From assembly GCF_020616515.1 (NCBI RefSeq), contig NZ_CP085135.1, positions 4,402,001 through 4,466,000 of the forward strand: 64,000 nucleotides of DNA, written 5' to 3'. A program made the translations under genes and the position numbers. Below, piece after piece: positions 25,061-35,200 of this stretch. This DNA comes from Mesorhizobium sp. PAMC28654. Lineage in GTDB: Bacteria > Pseudomonadota > Alphaproteobacteria > Rhizobiales > Rhizobiaceae. The stretch's first letter is position 1. Each line of letters opens with the position of its first letter. The notes under the pieces were generated by a model. It did no database searches, had not been told where the DNA came from, and saw only the letters and a program-made list of their open reading frames with translations.

Positions 25061-25924
25061 TCAGGCCAGTTCGATCCAGACCGGCAAATGGTCGGAGCCG
25101 GCGGCTTGCCGGTCCACCCAAAGGCGCTTCAGCGAGCGGGCAAGCGAAGCACTGGTGAAGACGTAGTCGATGCGCTTGTGGCGGCTGGCATCCTCGGGCC
25201 GTTTGGGATCGACCCAGGTGGCGAGATCAGCCACGTTGAGGCGCAGAGCGGCATCAACGGCAAAGTCGGCGGTCAGCGGCATGCCGAATTCATGGTCGGG
25301 CCGACCGGCGAGTTCGACATATTCGGGTGAAGCAGCCAGCATGTTGAAATCGCCCATGGCGACAAAGGCTTCGGGATGGGGCAATTCCGGCAGGCCGATC
25401 TCGGCGACGCCGGACAGCGCGCCGCCTTCGAGCGCATAGTTCAGCAGGCGCTGGCGCAGGAACTGGATCTGGCTGGCGCGTTCGACCGGGCTGCGGTGAT
25501 CGAGATGAATGGAATAGAAGCGGATGAAACCAAGCGGCGTCTCGATCAGCGCCTCCAGCGCGCCGCGCTGGAAATTCATGACCTCGAAGCTGCGGCTGCG
25601 CGGCAGAAGCAGATTGCGCGACAGATGAATGGGCGTCTTCGACAGAACCATGTTGCCGAGCTGGAAGGTCGTGGTGACAGCGCGGCCGTTCTCGATGCGC
25701 GAACCGATATTGGCCTCGAAATTGCTGCCATAGACGGCGAAATAGTCCGGCAGCGCCTCCCCCAGTTCGGCCACCATGTCGCGTCCGCTGTTCCTGGGGT
25801 TGTTGCGGGTCACCTCCTGCAGCGCGATGACGTCAGCGCCGCGCACGGCGTCCGCAATGCGCTCGACGTCGTATTGTCCGTCGAGGCCGATGCCGTACTG
25901 GATATTGTAGGTTACGACCTTCAT
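25061..25924 (-). CDS. endonuclease/exonuclease/phosphatase family protein
   Basis: A 287-residue metal-dependent hydrolase of the EEP superfamily (DNase I/sphingomyelinase-like). Motifs: MKVVTYNIQYGIG (Asn), DVIALQEVTRN (metal-binding Glu), YSIHLDHRSPVERASQ (His-Asp), AFVAMGDFNMLAASPEY (D-x-N) and AGSDHLPVWIEL (the final S-D-H). All catalytic residues are present. There is no signal peptide. The substrate, whether nucleic acid or a phosphodiester, cannot be set from sequence. It converges on the damaged GNAT gene with 7 bases between, and is divergent from obgE. Confidence 0.92.
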   Translation of the reverse strand: MKVVTYNIQYGIGLDGQYDVERIADAVRGADVIALQEVTRNNPRNSGRDMVAELGEALPDYFAVYGSNFEANIGSRIENGRAVTTTFQLGNMVLSKTPIHLSRNLLLPRSRSFEVMNFQRGALEALIETPLGFIRFYSIHLDHRSPVERASQIQFLRQRLLNYALEGGALSGVAEIGLPELPHPEAFVAMGDFNMLAASPEYVELAGRPDHEFGMPLTADFAVDAALRLNVADLATWVDPKRPEDASRHKRIDYVFTSASLARSLKRLWVDRQAAGSDHLPVWIELA

Positions 25925-25997
25925 TGCGCCATCTCTCCTGCCGCACTGACAAAACGGCCTCGCCCTTCGCCCCGCCTTGGTTTAGAGCAAGGGCTAA

Positions 25998-27074
<1,077 letters not shown>

Positions 27075-27078
27075 TGCC

Positions 27079-28251
27079 ATGCAGTCGCTGAAGAAATACC
27101 GGCGCATCACCGTCAAGATCGGCTCGGCGTTGCTCGTCGACCGTGCGACAGGCCTGAAGCGCGACTGGCTGGCCTCGCTGGCTGATGACATCGCGGTGCT
27201 GGCCGCTGGCGGCGCCGAGATCCTCGTCGTGTCGTCCGGCGCCATTGCGCTTGGCCGCACCATTCTCGGCCTCGGCAAGCGGGCGCTGAAACTGGAGGAA
27301 AGCCAGGCGGCCGCCGCCGTTGGCCAGATCGCGCTGGCCGGTGCCTGGTCGGACGCGCTTGGCAAGGGTGGCCTGAAATCGGGCCAGATCCTGCTGACGC
27401 TCGGCGATACGGAAGAGCGCCGCCGCTACCTCAATGCGCGGGCGACGATCTCGACGCTGCTCAAGATGAAGGCGGTGCCGGTCATCAACGAGAACGACAC
27501 GGTGGCAACCTCCGAAATCCGCTACGGTGACAATGACCGGCTGGCGGCGCGAGTCGCCACCATGATGGGCGCTGACCTCCTGGTGCTGCTTTCCGATATT
27601 GACGGCCTCTATACCGCGCCGCCGGCTCGCGACCCCGATGCCAAATTCATTCCGGTGGTCGATCGCATCACGCCGGACATCGAGGCGATGGCGGGTGCGG
27701 CGGCTTCCGAATTGTCGCGCGGCGGCATGCGGACAAAACTCGATGCCGGCAAGATCGCCACCGCCGCCGGAACGGCCATGATCATCACGTCGGGCACGCG
27801 CCTGTCGCCGCTGATGGCGATCGAGCGCGGCGAGCGAGCGACCTTCTTCCGGCCGAGCAGCAATCCGGTGAAGGGTTACAAGACCTGGATTGCCGGCCAG
27901 CTCGAACCGGCAGGGCGGCTGACCGTCGATGCCGGAGCCATCGGCGCGCTGAAGTCGGGCAAGTCCTTGCTCCCGGCCGGGGTCAAGCTGGTCAGCGGCA
28001 ATTTCGCGCGTGGCGACACCGTGGCGATCCTGTCGCCCGAGGGCCGCGAGATCGCGCGCGGGCTGGTTGCCTATGATGCCGCCGATGCCGTAAGGATCGC
28101 TGGCCTGAAGACAGCCGAAATTGAAACCGTGCTTGGCTATGAGGCGCGTTCGGCGATGATCCACCGCGACGATCTTGTGGTGAGCTTTGCTGGTGACCAA
28201 GTACCGGCTGCCGACCAAGTACTGGCTGGTGGCGATATTAGCGGAGGATAA
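27079..28251 (+). CDS. proB: glutamate 5-kinase
   Basis: A 390-residue enzyme catalysing the first step of proline synthesis, phosphorylation of glutamate with ATP. The amino-acid kinase domain (about residues 8-255) shows [31 protein letters not shown] and [20 protein letters not shown]. The C-terminal PUA domain is at about 285-375 ([20 protein letters not shown] and [20 protein letters not shown]). It starts 4 bases after obgE and ends 3 bases before proA, so all three are cotranscribed. Feedback inhibition by proline is a family property. Confidence 0.97.
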   Translation: MQSLKKYRRITVKIGSALLVDRATGLKRDWLASLADDIAVLAAGGAEILVVSSGAIALGRTILGLGKRALKLEESQAAAAVGQIALAGAWSDALGKGGLKSGQILLTLGDTEERRRYLNARATISTLLKMKAVPVINENDTVATSEIRYGDNDRLAARVATMMGADLLVLLSDIDGLYTAPPARDPDAKFIPVVDRITPDIEAMAGAAASELSRGGMRTKLDAGKIATAAGTAMIITSGTRLSPLMAIERGERATFFRPSSNPVKGYKTWIAGQLEPAGRLTVDAGAIGALKSGKSLLPAGVKLVSGNFARGDTVAILSPEGREIARGLVAYDAADAVRIAGLKTAEIETVLGYEARSAMIHRDDLVVSFAGDQVPAADQVLAGGDISGG

Positions 28252-28254
28252 GCC

Positions 28255-29539
28255 ATGCTGAAGCTGCATGAAAAATCCGGGGATGACACTGTGGCTGTCA
28301 TGGCTGATATCGGCCGCCGCGCCCGCGCCGCCGCCCGACCGCTGGCCATTGCCGCGACCGAACAAAAGAATGCGGCGCTTGTCGCCATGGCGGAGGCGAT
28401 CGTTGCCCGGGAGCGCGACATTCTCGAAGCCAATGCCATCGACATTTCGAATGGCGAGGAATCGGGCCTGTCCGTCGCCTCCATGGATCGGTTGAGGCTG
28501 ACGCCGGCGCGTGTCCAAGCCATGGCTCAGGGCATCCGCGAGATCGCCGAACTGCGCGATCCGGTCGGCGATCTGATCGCCGAATGGCATCGGCCGAACG
28601 GCCTGCATATCGAACGCGTGCGCACGCCGCTTGGCGTCATCGGCGTGATCTATGAGAGCCGGCCGAACGTCACGGCGGATGCCGGGGCGCTCTGCCTCAA
28701 GGCCGGCAATCCTGTCATCCTGCGCGGCGGCTCGGATTCGCTCAATTCTTCTTCCGCCATCCACGCCTGCCTCGTCGACGGGCTGATGGCCGCCGGCTTG
28801 CCGGAAGACGCCATCCAACTTGTACCGACCACCGACCGCGCCGCCGTCGGCGAAATGCTGAGAGGCCTTGGCGGCACGCTGGACGTCATCATTCCGCGCG
28901 GCGGAAAAAGCCTTGTCGAGCGCGTCCAGAACGAGGCTCGGGTGCCGGTCTTCGCCCATCTCGAAGGCATCTGCCATCTCTATATCGACCGCTCGGCCAA
29001 GCTCGACATGGCCATCAAGATCGCCGTCAACGCCAAGATGCGGCGCACCGGCGTCTGCGGCGCCGCCGAGACGCTGCTGATTGATCGCGCTGTCGCTTCA
29101 ACACATGTGGTGCCGATCCTTGACGCGTTGCGCGCCGCGGGTTGCGAGATTCATGCCGACGCCGAAGTGCTGAAGGTGTTCCGACGCCAAGCCTGCTGAT
29201 GACGCCGACTGGGTGACCGAGTATCTCGACGCCATCATCGCGGTGAAGCTGGTGGACGGCGTTGCCGGTGCGATCGAGCATATCGAGACGTTCTCGTCGC
29301 ATCACACCGAGGCGATCGTCGCCGAGGATGCGCGGGCCGTGGAACGTTTCTTCAACGAAATCGATTCGGCGATCCTGCTGCACAACGCCTCGACGCAGTT
29401 CGCCGATGGCGGCGAATTCGGCATGGGCGCCGAGATCGGCATCGCCACCGGCAAGATGCATGCGCGTGGGCCGGTCGGCGTCGAGCAGCTGACCTCATTC
29501 AAATACCGCGTGCGCGGGTCGGGCCAGGTGAGGCCTTGA
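28255..29539 (+). pseudogene. proA: glutamate-5-semialdehyde dehydrogenase, frameshifted
   Basis: The first frame (to 29199) encodes residues 1 to about 310 of a normal Pro[21 protein letters not shown] and [15 protein letters not shown] with catalytic Cys268. It then departs at LKVFRRQAC. The remaining family C-terminus, [17 protein letters not shown] through [20 protein letters not shown] to [11 protein letters not shown], is in another frame to 29539. The break is at about 29181: TTCCGACGCC reads as TTC CGC GAC GCC if two bases (CG) are restored. ProA reduces gamma-glutamyl phosphate for proline synthesis, so a true break should cause auxotrophy unless another copy exists. The start ATG 28255 has GGAGGA upstream. 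Confidence 0.88.
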
Positions 29540-29578
29540 AGCCGTTCGCCACTAGAGCCTGAGGCGTGCGCGCGTCGA

Positions 29579-29732
29579 CCCCCCTCTGCCCTACCGGGCA
29601 TCTCCCCCTCAAGGGGGGAGATTGGCGGTCGACCGCGGTTTCGCCAATTCCCAACCTTGCGGGATTTGGGCCGCCCGTGAGACCACCAATCTCCCCCCTT
29701 GAGGGGGAGATGCCCGGCAGGGCAGAGGGGGG
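29579..29732. repeat. RIME-like palindromic repeat, copy 2
   Basis: A 47-bp inverted repeat with one mismatch, 29579-29625 against 29686-29732, enclosing about 60 bases. The arms begin CCCCCCTCTGCCCT and contain ATCTCCCCCTCAAGGGGGGA, itself a small hairpin. The same arm type recurs at 47149-47310. It lies between proA and nadD, only 11 bases before the nadD start. Confidence 0.85.
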
Positions 29733-29743
29733 CGCATAGCATC

Positions 29744-30376
29744 ATGCTTTCGCAGCCCGAACACACCGTGCCCTCCCGCTATCTTCACATGCCGCATGCC
29801 GAAAAGGGGCTGGCCGTCGGCCTGTTCGGCGGCTCGTTCAATCCGCCGCATGCCGGCCACGCGCTGGTCGCCGAGATCGCGCTGCGGCGTCTGGCGCTTG
29901 ATCAGTTGTGGTGGATGGTGACGCCTGGCAATCCGCTGAAAAGCGTACGGGAACTGGCGCCGCTGGCGGAGCGGCTGCAACTGTCGGAGCAGATCGCCAA
30001 GAACCCGAAGATCAAGGTCACCGCCTTCGAAGCCGCCCATCATGTCCGCTACACCGCCGATACGCTGGCGCTGGTCAAGGCGCGCAATCCCGGTGTCGAT
30101 TTCGTCTGGATCATGGGTGCGGACTCGCTGCGTGACTTCCACCGCTGGCAACGCTGGCGCCAGATCGTCATGACCTTCCCGATCGCCGTCATCGACCGTC
30201 CTGGAGCGACACTGTCGTTCCTGTCGTCGGTCGTCGCCAAGACCTTCGACTATGCGCGCGTCGATGAAGGCGATGCGCCGCGTCTTGCCCGGATGAAGGC
30301 GCCGGCCTGGACGTTCATCCACGGCCCGCGCTCATCGCTGTCGTCGAGCGCGATCCGGAAGATGGCGAAGGAGTGA
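29744..30376 (+). CDS. nadD: nicotinate-nucleotide adenylyltransferase
   Basis: A 210-residue enzyme of NAD synthesis that adenylates nicotinate mononucleotide. The nucleotidyl-transferase motif GLFGGSFNPPHAGHALVAE carries the H-x-G-H-like signature (HAGH). LWWMVTPGNPLK, FVWIMGADSLRDFHRWQRW and the C-terminal SSLSSSAIRKM (ISST-like motif) are typical of NadD. ATG 29744 is the first start after the repeat; ATG 29789 (MPHAEKGLAVGLFGG) is an alternative that gives a shorter N-terminus. It is next to proA and close to rsfS, a common order in Rhizobiales. Confidence 0.95.
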   Translation: MLSQPEHTVPSRYLHMPHAEKGLAVGLFGGSFNPPHAGHALVAEIALRRLALDQLWWMVTPGNPLKSVRELAPLAERLQLSEQIAKNPKIKVTAFEAAHHVRYTADTLALVKARNPGVDFVWIMGADSLRDFHRWQRWRQIVMTFPIAVIDRPGATLSFLSSVVAKTFDYARVDEGDAPRLARMKAPAWTFIHGPRSSLSSSAIRKMAKE

Positions 30377-30444
30377 GCCGGGCCGCCTGCCAATGTCGCT
30401 TTTATGGCTCCCTCTGCCTGTTTCATGAGCAATCTTGAGCGGGT

Positions 30445-31743
30445 ATGACGATATCCGTGAAAAACCGCACCAGCATTGATCCGGAACAGGGTGGCGAATC
30501 CACGCCTCTGATCGCCATTGCCAGCGTTATCGTGTCGATGGCGCTGATCGCGGTCGGCAACGGGCTGATGTTCGCCTACATCCCGGTCCGTCTCGGTGCC
30601 GAGGGATTCGATCCGACCTGGGCCGGGCTGATCATTACCGGCCTTTCCGCCGGTGGTCTTGCCGGCTGTATCCTGACCGGACCGCTGGTGCAAAGGGTGG
30701 GGCACGCCCGCGTCTTCATGGTGCTGTCGGCGCTGATCGCCTTGGCCAATGCCGCTGTCGGCGCCGGCCCGCATCCACTTGTGTGGATTGCCGCCCGCGC
30801 GCTCTACGGCTTCGCCATATGCGGCCTGTTCATCGTCGCGCAAAGCTGGCTGAACGACGCCGTCGCCAATGCCATACGCGGCAGGGTGATGGCTTTCTTC
30901 TACGTCGCCTATGTCGCGGGACTCGGCGTCGGCTATGCGACTTTGGCTCTTGTCGACATCAAGACAGCGGATGCGCCGCTGATCGGCATCGTCTTCACGG
31001 CATTGTCGATCCTCCCCGTCGGGCTGACCCGGCTTGCCCAGCCGCCGGCGCCGCAGGCAGCATCCGTTGCACTGGTGCGCGCCTGGCGCATCTCTCCCGT
31101 GGGCGTCGCCGGCATGCTTGCCGTCGGCGGCCTGTCCATGGCGATTGCCGGTTTCGCGCCGATCCATGCCACGGCCAAGGGGTACAGCCAGGCCGATGTG
31201 GCGCTGCTGCTTTCGGCGATGCCGGTCGGCACGCTTATCCTGCAGATTCCACTCGGCTGGATTTCGGACCGCACCGATCGTCGCTATGTGCTGATGGCCG
31301 CCTCGATGCTCGCCATGGCCGCGGGCTTCCTTGCGCTGGCATTCGATGGCGGGGCGTTGGCGGCGCTGGTGGTCATCTACATCATCTGGGACGGCGCGTC
31401 GGAATCGATCTATTCGCTCTCCAGCGCCCATGCCGCCGATCGCGCCGGCAAGGACGATATGGTGGCGCTGTCCAGTTCTCTTTTGTTTGCCTGGTCGCTG
31501 GCGGGTTTCATCGTGCCGGGCATCATCACCGCGCTTTCGGCCATCTATGGAACGCAGGCCTTCATCTATGTGGCCATTGTCATCGCCGCCGCCTTCTGCC
31601 TGTTCGTTTTGTGGCGCGTGGTCACGACGCAGGCTGTTCCCGCCGCCGAGACCGGTACGTTCGCGCCGATGACTGCGCAGGCGCCCCTGCCGGTGGAGCT
31701 CGCCTTCGCGCCCGAGGAGCATGCCCGGCACAGGGACAGTTGA
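30445..31743 (+). CDS. MFS transporter
   Basis: A 432-residue major facilitator with about 12 membrane spans, the first at about residues 22-44 (LIAIASVIVSMALIAVGNGL) and the last ending FCLFVLWRVV near residue 394. It has the MFS motif-A-like loops GPLVQRVGHARVF between spans 2 and 3 and LGWISDRTDRRYVL at the symmetric position. A soluble Pro/Ala-rich tail follows. It resembles the YcaD-type sugar/drug transporters, but the substrate is unknown. It ends exactly against the converging MscS gene and has 68 bases after nadD. Confidence 0.9.
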   Translation: MTISVKNRTSIDPEQGGESTPLIAIASVIVSMALIAVGNGLMFAYIPVRLGAEGFDPTWAGLIITGLSAGGLAGCILTGPLVQRVGHARVFMVLSALIALANAAVGAGPHPLVWIAARALYGFAICGLFIVAQSWLNDAVANAIRGRVMAFFYVAYVAGLGVGYATLALVDIKTADAPLIGIVFTALSILPVGLTRLAQPPAPQAASVALVRAWRISPVGVAGMLAVGGLSMAIAGFAPIHATAKGYSQADVALLLSAMPVGTLILQIPLGWISDRTDRRYVLMAASMLAMAAGFLALAFDGGALAALVVIYIIWDGASESIYSLSSAHAADRAGKDDMVALSSSLLFAWSLAGFIVPGIITALSAIYGTQAFIYVAIVIAAAFCLFVLWRVVTTQAVPAAETGTFAPMTAQAPLPVELAFAPEEHARHRDS

Positions 31744-32595
31744 TTATTGCCTCCGCGCTTCCGGTTGCGGCGCTTCCGGTGGTGGCAGCGGGATCGAAAT
31801 GCCCTCTGAGTCGAATTCCTGCTTGGCGCGCTTGGTGAGATCGGTCTGGGTGGCGAAGAAATCCGCTGATAATGTCCAGTAGCGCAGGGCAATGGAGACC
31901 GTACTGTCGCCCAGGGTCGCCACGAAGGCGATGGGCGCGGGATCGCGCTTGACCCGCCGCTCGGCGGCGGCAATGGCGAGCAGCGTCTTCTGTGCCCGGT
32001 CGATGTCGTTCCAGGAGCCGATGCTGAGCGTGACGTCGCCACGACGCACGCCGTTGCGGGTGAAGTTGCGCACCGGTTGGTTCCACAGCGTCGAATTGGG
32101 CGCCAGAACATAGATGCCGTCGGCGGTGCGCAGGCTTGTCGCGAACAGGCCGATCTCCTCGACGGTGCCAGCGATCGAACCGACCTCGACGGATTCGCCA
32201 ATGCGGAACGGCCGCAGCGCCAGCAACATGATGCCCGCGGCGATGTTCTGCAGCGTGCCCTGCAGCGCCAGCCCGATGGCCAGGCCAATGGCGCCGATCG
32301 CGGCGATGATCGACGCGGTCTGCACGCCGAACTGGCCGAGTACCATGATGGTGACGAGGATGAGGATGGCATAGCGGACGATCTTCGAGAAGAAATGCCG
32401 CAACGTCGCGTCGAAGCCGTGGATGTGGCCGAGGCCGGCGAAGATGGAGCGCTCCGCAAGGCCGGCGACGATGTAGCCCACAACCAGCAGGATGACGGCG
32501 CCGATGGCCGAGAAGGCGTAGGAGACGATCAGCGTTGAGAGCTGCGCGAGGCCGGCCTGGACGGTGAGGAGGGCGTTTTGCGGGTCGATCGGCAT
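31744..32595 (-). CDS. small-conductance mechanosensitive channel (MscS family)
   Basis: A 283-residue inner-membrane channel that opens under membrane tension in hypo-osmotic shock. Three spans are expected: about 20-45 (IVSYAFSAIGAVILLVVGYI), 68-90 (VRYAILILVTIMVLGQFGV) and the pore helix at about 92-125 (SIIAAIGAIGLAIGLALQGT, then LQNIAAGIMLLALRPF), Gly/Ala-rich as in MscS TM3. The cytoplasmic beta domain follows (RIGESVEVGSIAGTVEEIGL and the NSTLWNQPVRNFTRN block), with a proline-rich tail. It is convergent with the MFS gene with no spacer. Confidence 0.94.
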   Translation of the reverse strand: MPIDPQNALLTVQAGLAQLSTLIVSYAFSAIGAVILLVVGYIVAGLAERSIFAGLGHIHGFDATLRHFFSKIVRYAILILVTIMVLGQFGVQTASIIAAIGAIGLAIGLALQGTLQNIAAGIMLLALRPFRIGESVEVGSIAGTVEEIGLFATSLRTADGIYVLAPNSTLWNQPVRNFTRNGVRRGDVTLSIGSWNDIDRAQKTLLAIAAAERRVKRDPAPIAFVATLGDSTVSIALRYWTLSADFFATQTDLTKRAKQEFDSEGISIPLPPPEAPQPEARRQ

Positions 32596-32750
32596 GGTGG
32601 AATTCCGGTTGGTCGATGAGCCGATAACCCATGCAGGCCGCGTGGGTTCCGATCTTTTCGGGAGTGCAGCGGAACCACAGTGACGGCGATACGTTCAGGC
32701 ATAGTGGGCGTCCGTCTTGAAACTGCAACGGAACTCTGCCTATCTAAGCG

Positions 32751-33215
32751 GTGTCACCTGCTTTGAAGGGTGATTTGGTTGTTCTTGCTGCGAAAGGAAA
32801 TACACTGAGAACAGCACTGCGGAAGAAGGCCGACATCGTGCCTTCGCCGGCCGAGATCAGCGTAAACGACGCCGTGTCTCGCGCCATCAAGACAGTCCTT
32901 GTCAGTCTGGAAGACTCCAAGGCCGAAAACATCGTCTCAATCGACATTCAGCGAAAATCGAGCCTCGGCGACTATATGGTCGTCGCATCGGGCCGATCGC
33001 ATCGTCATGTCGCGGCTGTCGCCGATCATCTCCTCAAGGCGCTCAAGGATGCCGGTCTCGGCACGGCGCGCGTTGAAGGACTGGCAGGCGCCGACTGGGT
33101 CCTGATCGATTCCGGCGACATCATCGTCCATGTCTTCCGCCCCGAAGTTCGCGAATTCTACAATCTGGAAAAGATGTGGCAGTCGCCGGACCTAGAGGAA
33201 GAGACCCGCCACTGA
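32751..33215 (+). CDS. rsfS: ribosome silencing factor RsfS
   Basis: A protein of up to 154 residues in the RsfS/YbeB family, which binds L14 and blocks subunit joining in starvation. The domain starts at about residue 45: LVSLEDSKAENIVSIDI, then SLGDYMVVASGRSHRHVAAV, then RVEGLAGADWVLIDSGDIIV and HVFRPEVREFYNLEKMW, all conserved. The GTG start at 32751 is the upstream limit of the frame; the first 30 residues are not conserved, so a later non-ATG start is possible. It is 19 bases upstream of rlmH, the usual partner. Confidence 0.94.
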   Translation: MSPALKGDLVVLAAKGNTLRTALRKKADIVPSPAEISVNDAVSRAIKTVLVSLEDSKAENIVSIDIQRKSSLGDYMVVASGRSHRHVAAVADHLLKALKDAGLGTARVEGLAGADWVLIDSGDIIVHVFRPEVREFYNLEKMWQSPDLEEETRH

Positions 33216-33234
33216 GCGTCTCTTCGAGGCAAGG

Positions 33235-33717
33235 ATGAAGATTACCGTTCATGCCGTGGGCCGGATGAAAGCCGGCCCCGAGAAGGAGCTCGCCGACCGT
33301 TATTTCGAGCGCTTCGCCAAGAGCGGCCCTGCGGTCGGGCTGGAATTTTCCGGCATTGCCGAGATCGCGGAAGGTCGCGCCCAGACCGCCAATGAGCGCC
33401 GGCGCGAGGAAGGCCAGAAACTGCAGACCCTGCTGCAGCAGGGCACCGCGCTGATATTGCTCGATGAGCGCGGCAAGGGGTTCTCATCGGAAGATTTCGC
33501 CGGGCGTATCGGTCTGCTGCGCGACGGCGGCCGCAAGGCGATGGTCATCGCCATTGGCGGCGCCGATGGCCACGATCAATCGCTGCGCGATCAGGCCGAC
33601 CTGGTATTGTCGTTCGGCATGATGACATGGCCGCACCAACTGGTCCGGGTCATGCTGGGCGAGCAACTCTACCGGGCCGCCACGATCCTGTCTGGCCATC
33701 CATACCATCGGTCGTGA
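33235..33717 (+). CDS. rlmH: 23S rRNA (pseudouridine1915-N3)-methyltransferase RlmH
   Basis: A 160-residue SPOUT methyltransferase acting on helix 69 of 23S rRNA. It begins MKITVHAVGRMKAGPEKELA. The SAM-binding trefoil knot is formed by LILLDERGKGFSSEDFA, VIAIGGADGHDQSL and the C-terminal LSFGMMTWPHQLVRVMLGEQ, then LYRAATILSGHPYHR. These match the family over its whole length. It follows rsfS by 19 bases in the same transcript. Confidence 0.97.
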   Translation: MKITVHAVGRMKAGPEKELADRYFERFAKSGPAVGLEFSGIAEIAEGRAQTANERRREEGQKLQTLLQQGTALILLDERGKGFSSEDFAGRIGLLRDGGRKAMVIAIGGADGHDQSLRDQADLVLSFGMMTWPHQLVRVMLGEQLYRAATILSGHPYHRS

Positions 33718-33855
33718 ACGGACCGGATATCCGCCAGTGGATAAGCGCCGGCCGCCCGGATTTTTGCCCCAATATACAGCGATATCGCGCACACAGGGGG
33801 CTTTCGAACATGGTTGATGGTTCGTTAACGAAGCCACGCATAGAATCGGGCTTCA

Positions 33856-35199
33856 ATGTCTGAACACTGGAAATCGAGAGCGGGCTATTGGCGCACGCGC
33901 TGCGGCGTGGCAGTGGCGGCTATCGTGCTGTCGCTCGGTGCGGTGCGGGCCGAGAGCACGCTTGACACGGCACCCGATCCGGACCAGAGCCGCGCCGAGT
34001 ACGAGCGGGTGTCGAAGGAGATCACGCTGTCGTCCGAGCGGCTGGCCAAGCTTGCCGCCGACATCGCGGCGGTCAAGAAGGACCATGCCTCGATCACGGC
34101 GGCGCTGATCCAGTCGGCGATGACCGAGCAGAAGCTCGGCCAGGACATCGAGGACATCGGCGGCAAGCTGGAAGGGCTGAAGGACCAGGAGCAGAAGATC
34201 CGAGCCTCGCTGCTGGCGCGTCGCGACGTGCTGGCCGAGGTGCTCGGCGCCCTGCAGCGCATGGGGCTCAACCCGCCGCCGGCGATCCTGGTGAAGCCGG
34301 AGGACGCGCTGTCTTCGGTGCGCAGCGCCATCCTGCTGGGCGCCGTCGTGCCGGAACTGCGCCAGCAGACCGACACATTGCTGGCCGACCTCAAGGAGCA
34401 GGCGCGGGTGACGGCCTCGATCGAGGCCGAGCGGGCGCGGCTGACGGCGGCGGTCGGGGACCAGGTGGCCGAAAAGAAGCGATTGAGTATGCTGCTCGAG
34501 GCCAAGCAGAAGCTCGAATCGGACACGGAAACGGAACTGGCCGCCGAGAAGCAGCGATCCCAGGACCTTGCGGCCAAGGCCACCAGCCTGAAGGATTTGA
34601 TTGCCTCGCTGGAAACCGAGGCTGACAGGAACCGCAAGGCGGCGGAGGCCGCGCGCCAGGCGGCGGCCGACGCCAAGGCGACCGGCGATGACAAGGCAGG
34701 GGCACCAGCGGAGCTCGCGTCGCTGCCTGTGCCGGAGGCCAATCGCCTTACGGCGGCAACGCCGTTTTCGACGCTGCAAGGGCAGATCGGGTTGCCGGTT
34801 ACGGGCAAGATCAAGCGGAAGTTCGGCACCGATGACGGTAACGGCGCGGTGATGCAGGGCGACATGGTTGCGACACAATCCGGAGCCATCGTCACCGCGC
34901 CGGCGGATGGGAATGTACTTTATGCGGGGCCGTTTCGCTCTTACGGTCAACTCTTGATCCTGAACGCAGGTGACGGCTATCATGTCGTCCTGGCGGGGAT
35001 GAGCAGAATCAGTGTCGCGACTGGCCAGTCAGTGCTCGCAGGAGAGCCGGTCGGCGCGATGGCAGAGGCCAGGGTGGCAAGCACCTCGGCGACGAAGACT
35101 TTCGATGCCACGCCGGAACTCTATGTAGAGTTCCGCAAGGATGGAAAACCCGTCGATCCGACCCCATGGTGGGCGGACCGTTTTTCTGGAAGGACGTGA
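33856..35199 (+). CDS. murein hydrolase activator EnvC-like protein (degenerate M23 domain)
   Basis: A 447-residue periplasmic protein. A signal segment (VAVAAIVLSLGAVRA, cleavage near residue 32) is followed by long coiled coils at about residues 42-110 and 180-270, then a LytM/M23 domain at about 310-430 (KIKRKFGTDDGNGAVMQGDM, TAPADGNVLYAGPF, GQLLILNAGDGYHVVLAGMS). In active M23 enzymes the last block holds H-x-H; here it reads YHVVLAGM, with the second His missing, so it probably activates amidases rather than cutting murein, as EnvC does. It is followed after 1 base by ctpA, forming an envelope operon. Confidence 0.9.
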   Translation: MSEHWKSRAGYWRTRCGVAVAAIVLSLGAVRAESTLDTAPDPDQSRAEYERVSKEITLSSERLAKLAADIAAVKKDHASITAALIQSAMTEQKLGQDIEDIGGKLEGLKDQEQKIRASLLARRDVLAEVLGALQRMGLNPPPAILVKPEDALSSVRSAILLGAVVPELRQQTDTLLADLKEQARVTASIEAERARLTAAVGDQVAEKKRLSMLLEAKQKLESDTETELAAEKQRSQDLAAKATSLKDLIASLETEADRNRKAAEAARQAAADAKATGDDKAGAPAELASLPVPEANRLTAATPFSTLQGQIGLPVTGKIKRKFGTDDGNGAVMQGDMVATQSGAIVTAPADGNVLYAGPFRSYGQLLILNAGDGYHVVLAGMSRISVATGQSVLAGEPVGAMAEARVASTSATKTFDATPELYVEFRKDGKPVDPTPWWADRFSGRT

Positions 35200-35200
35200 A

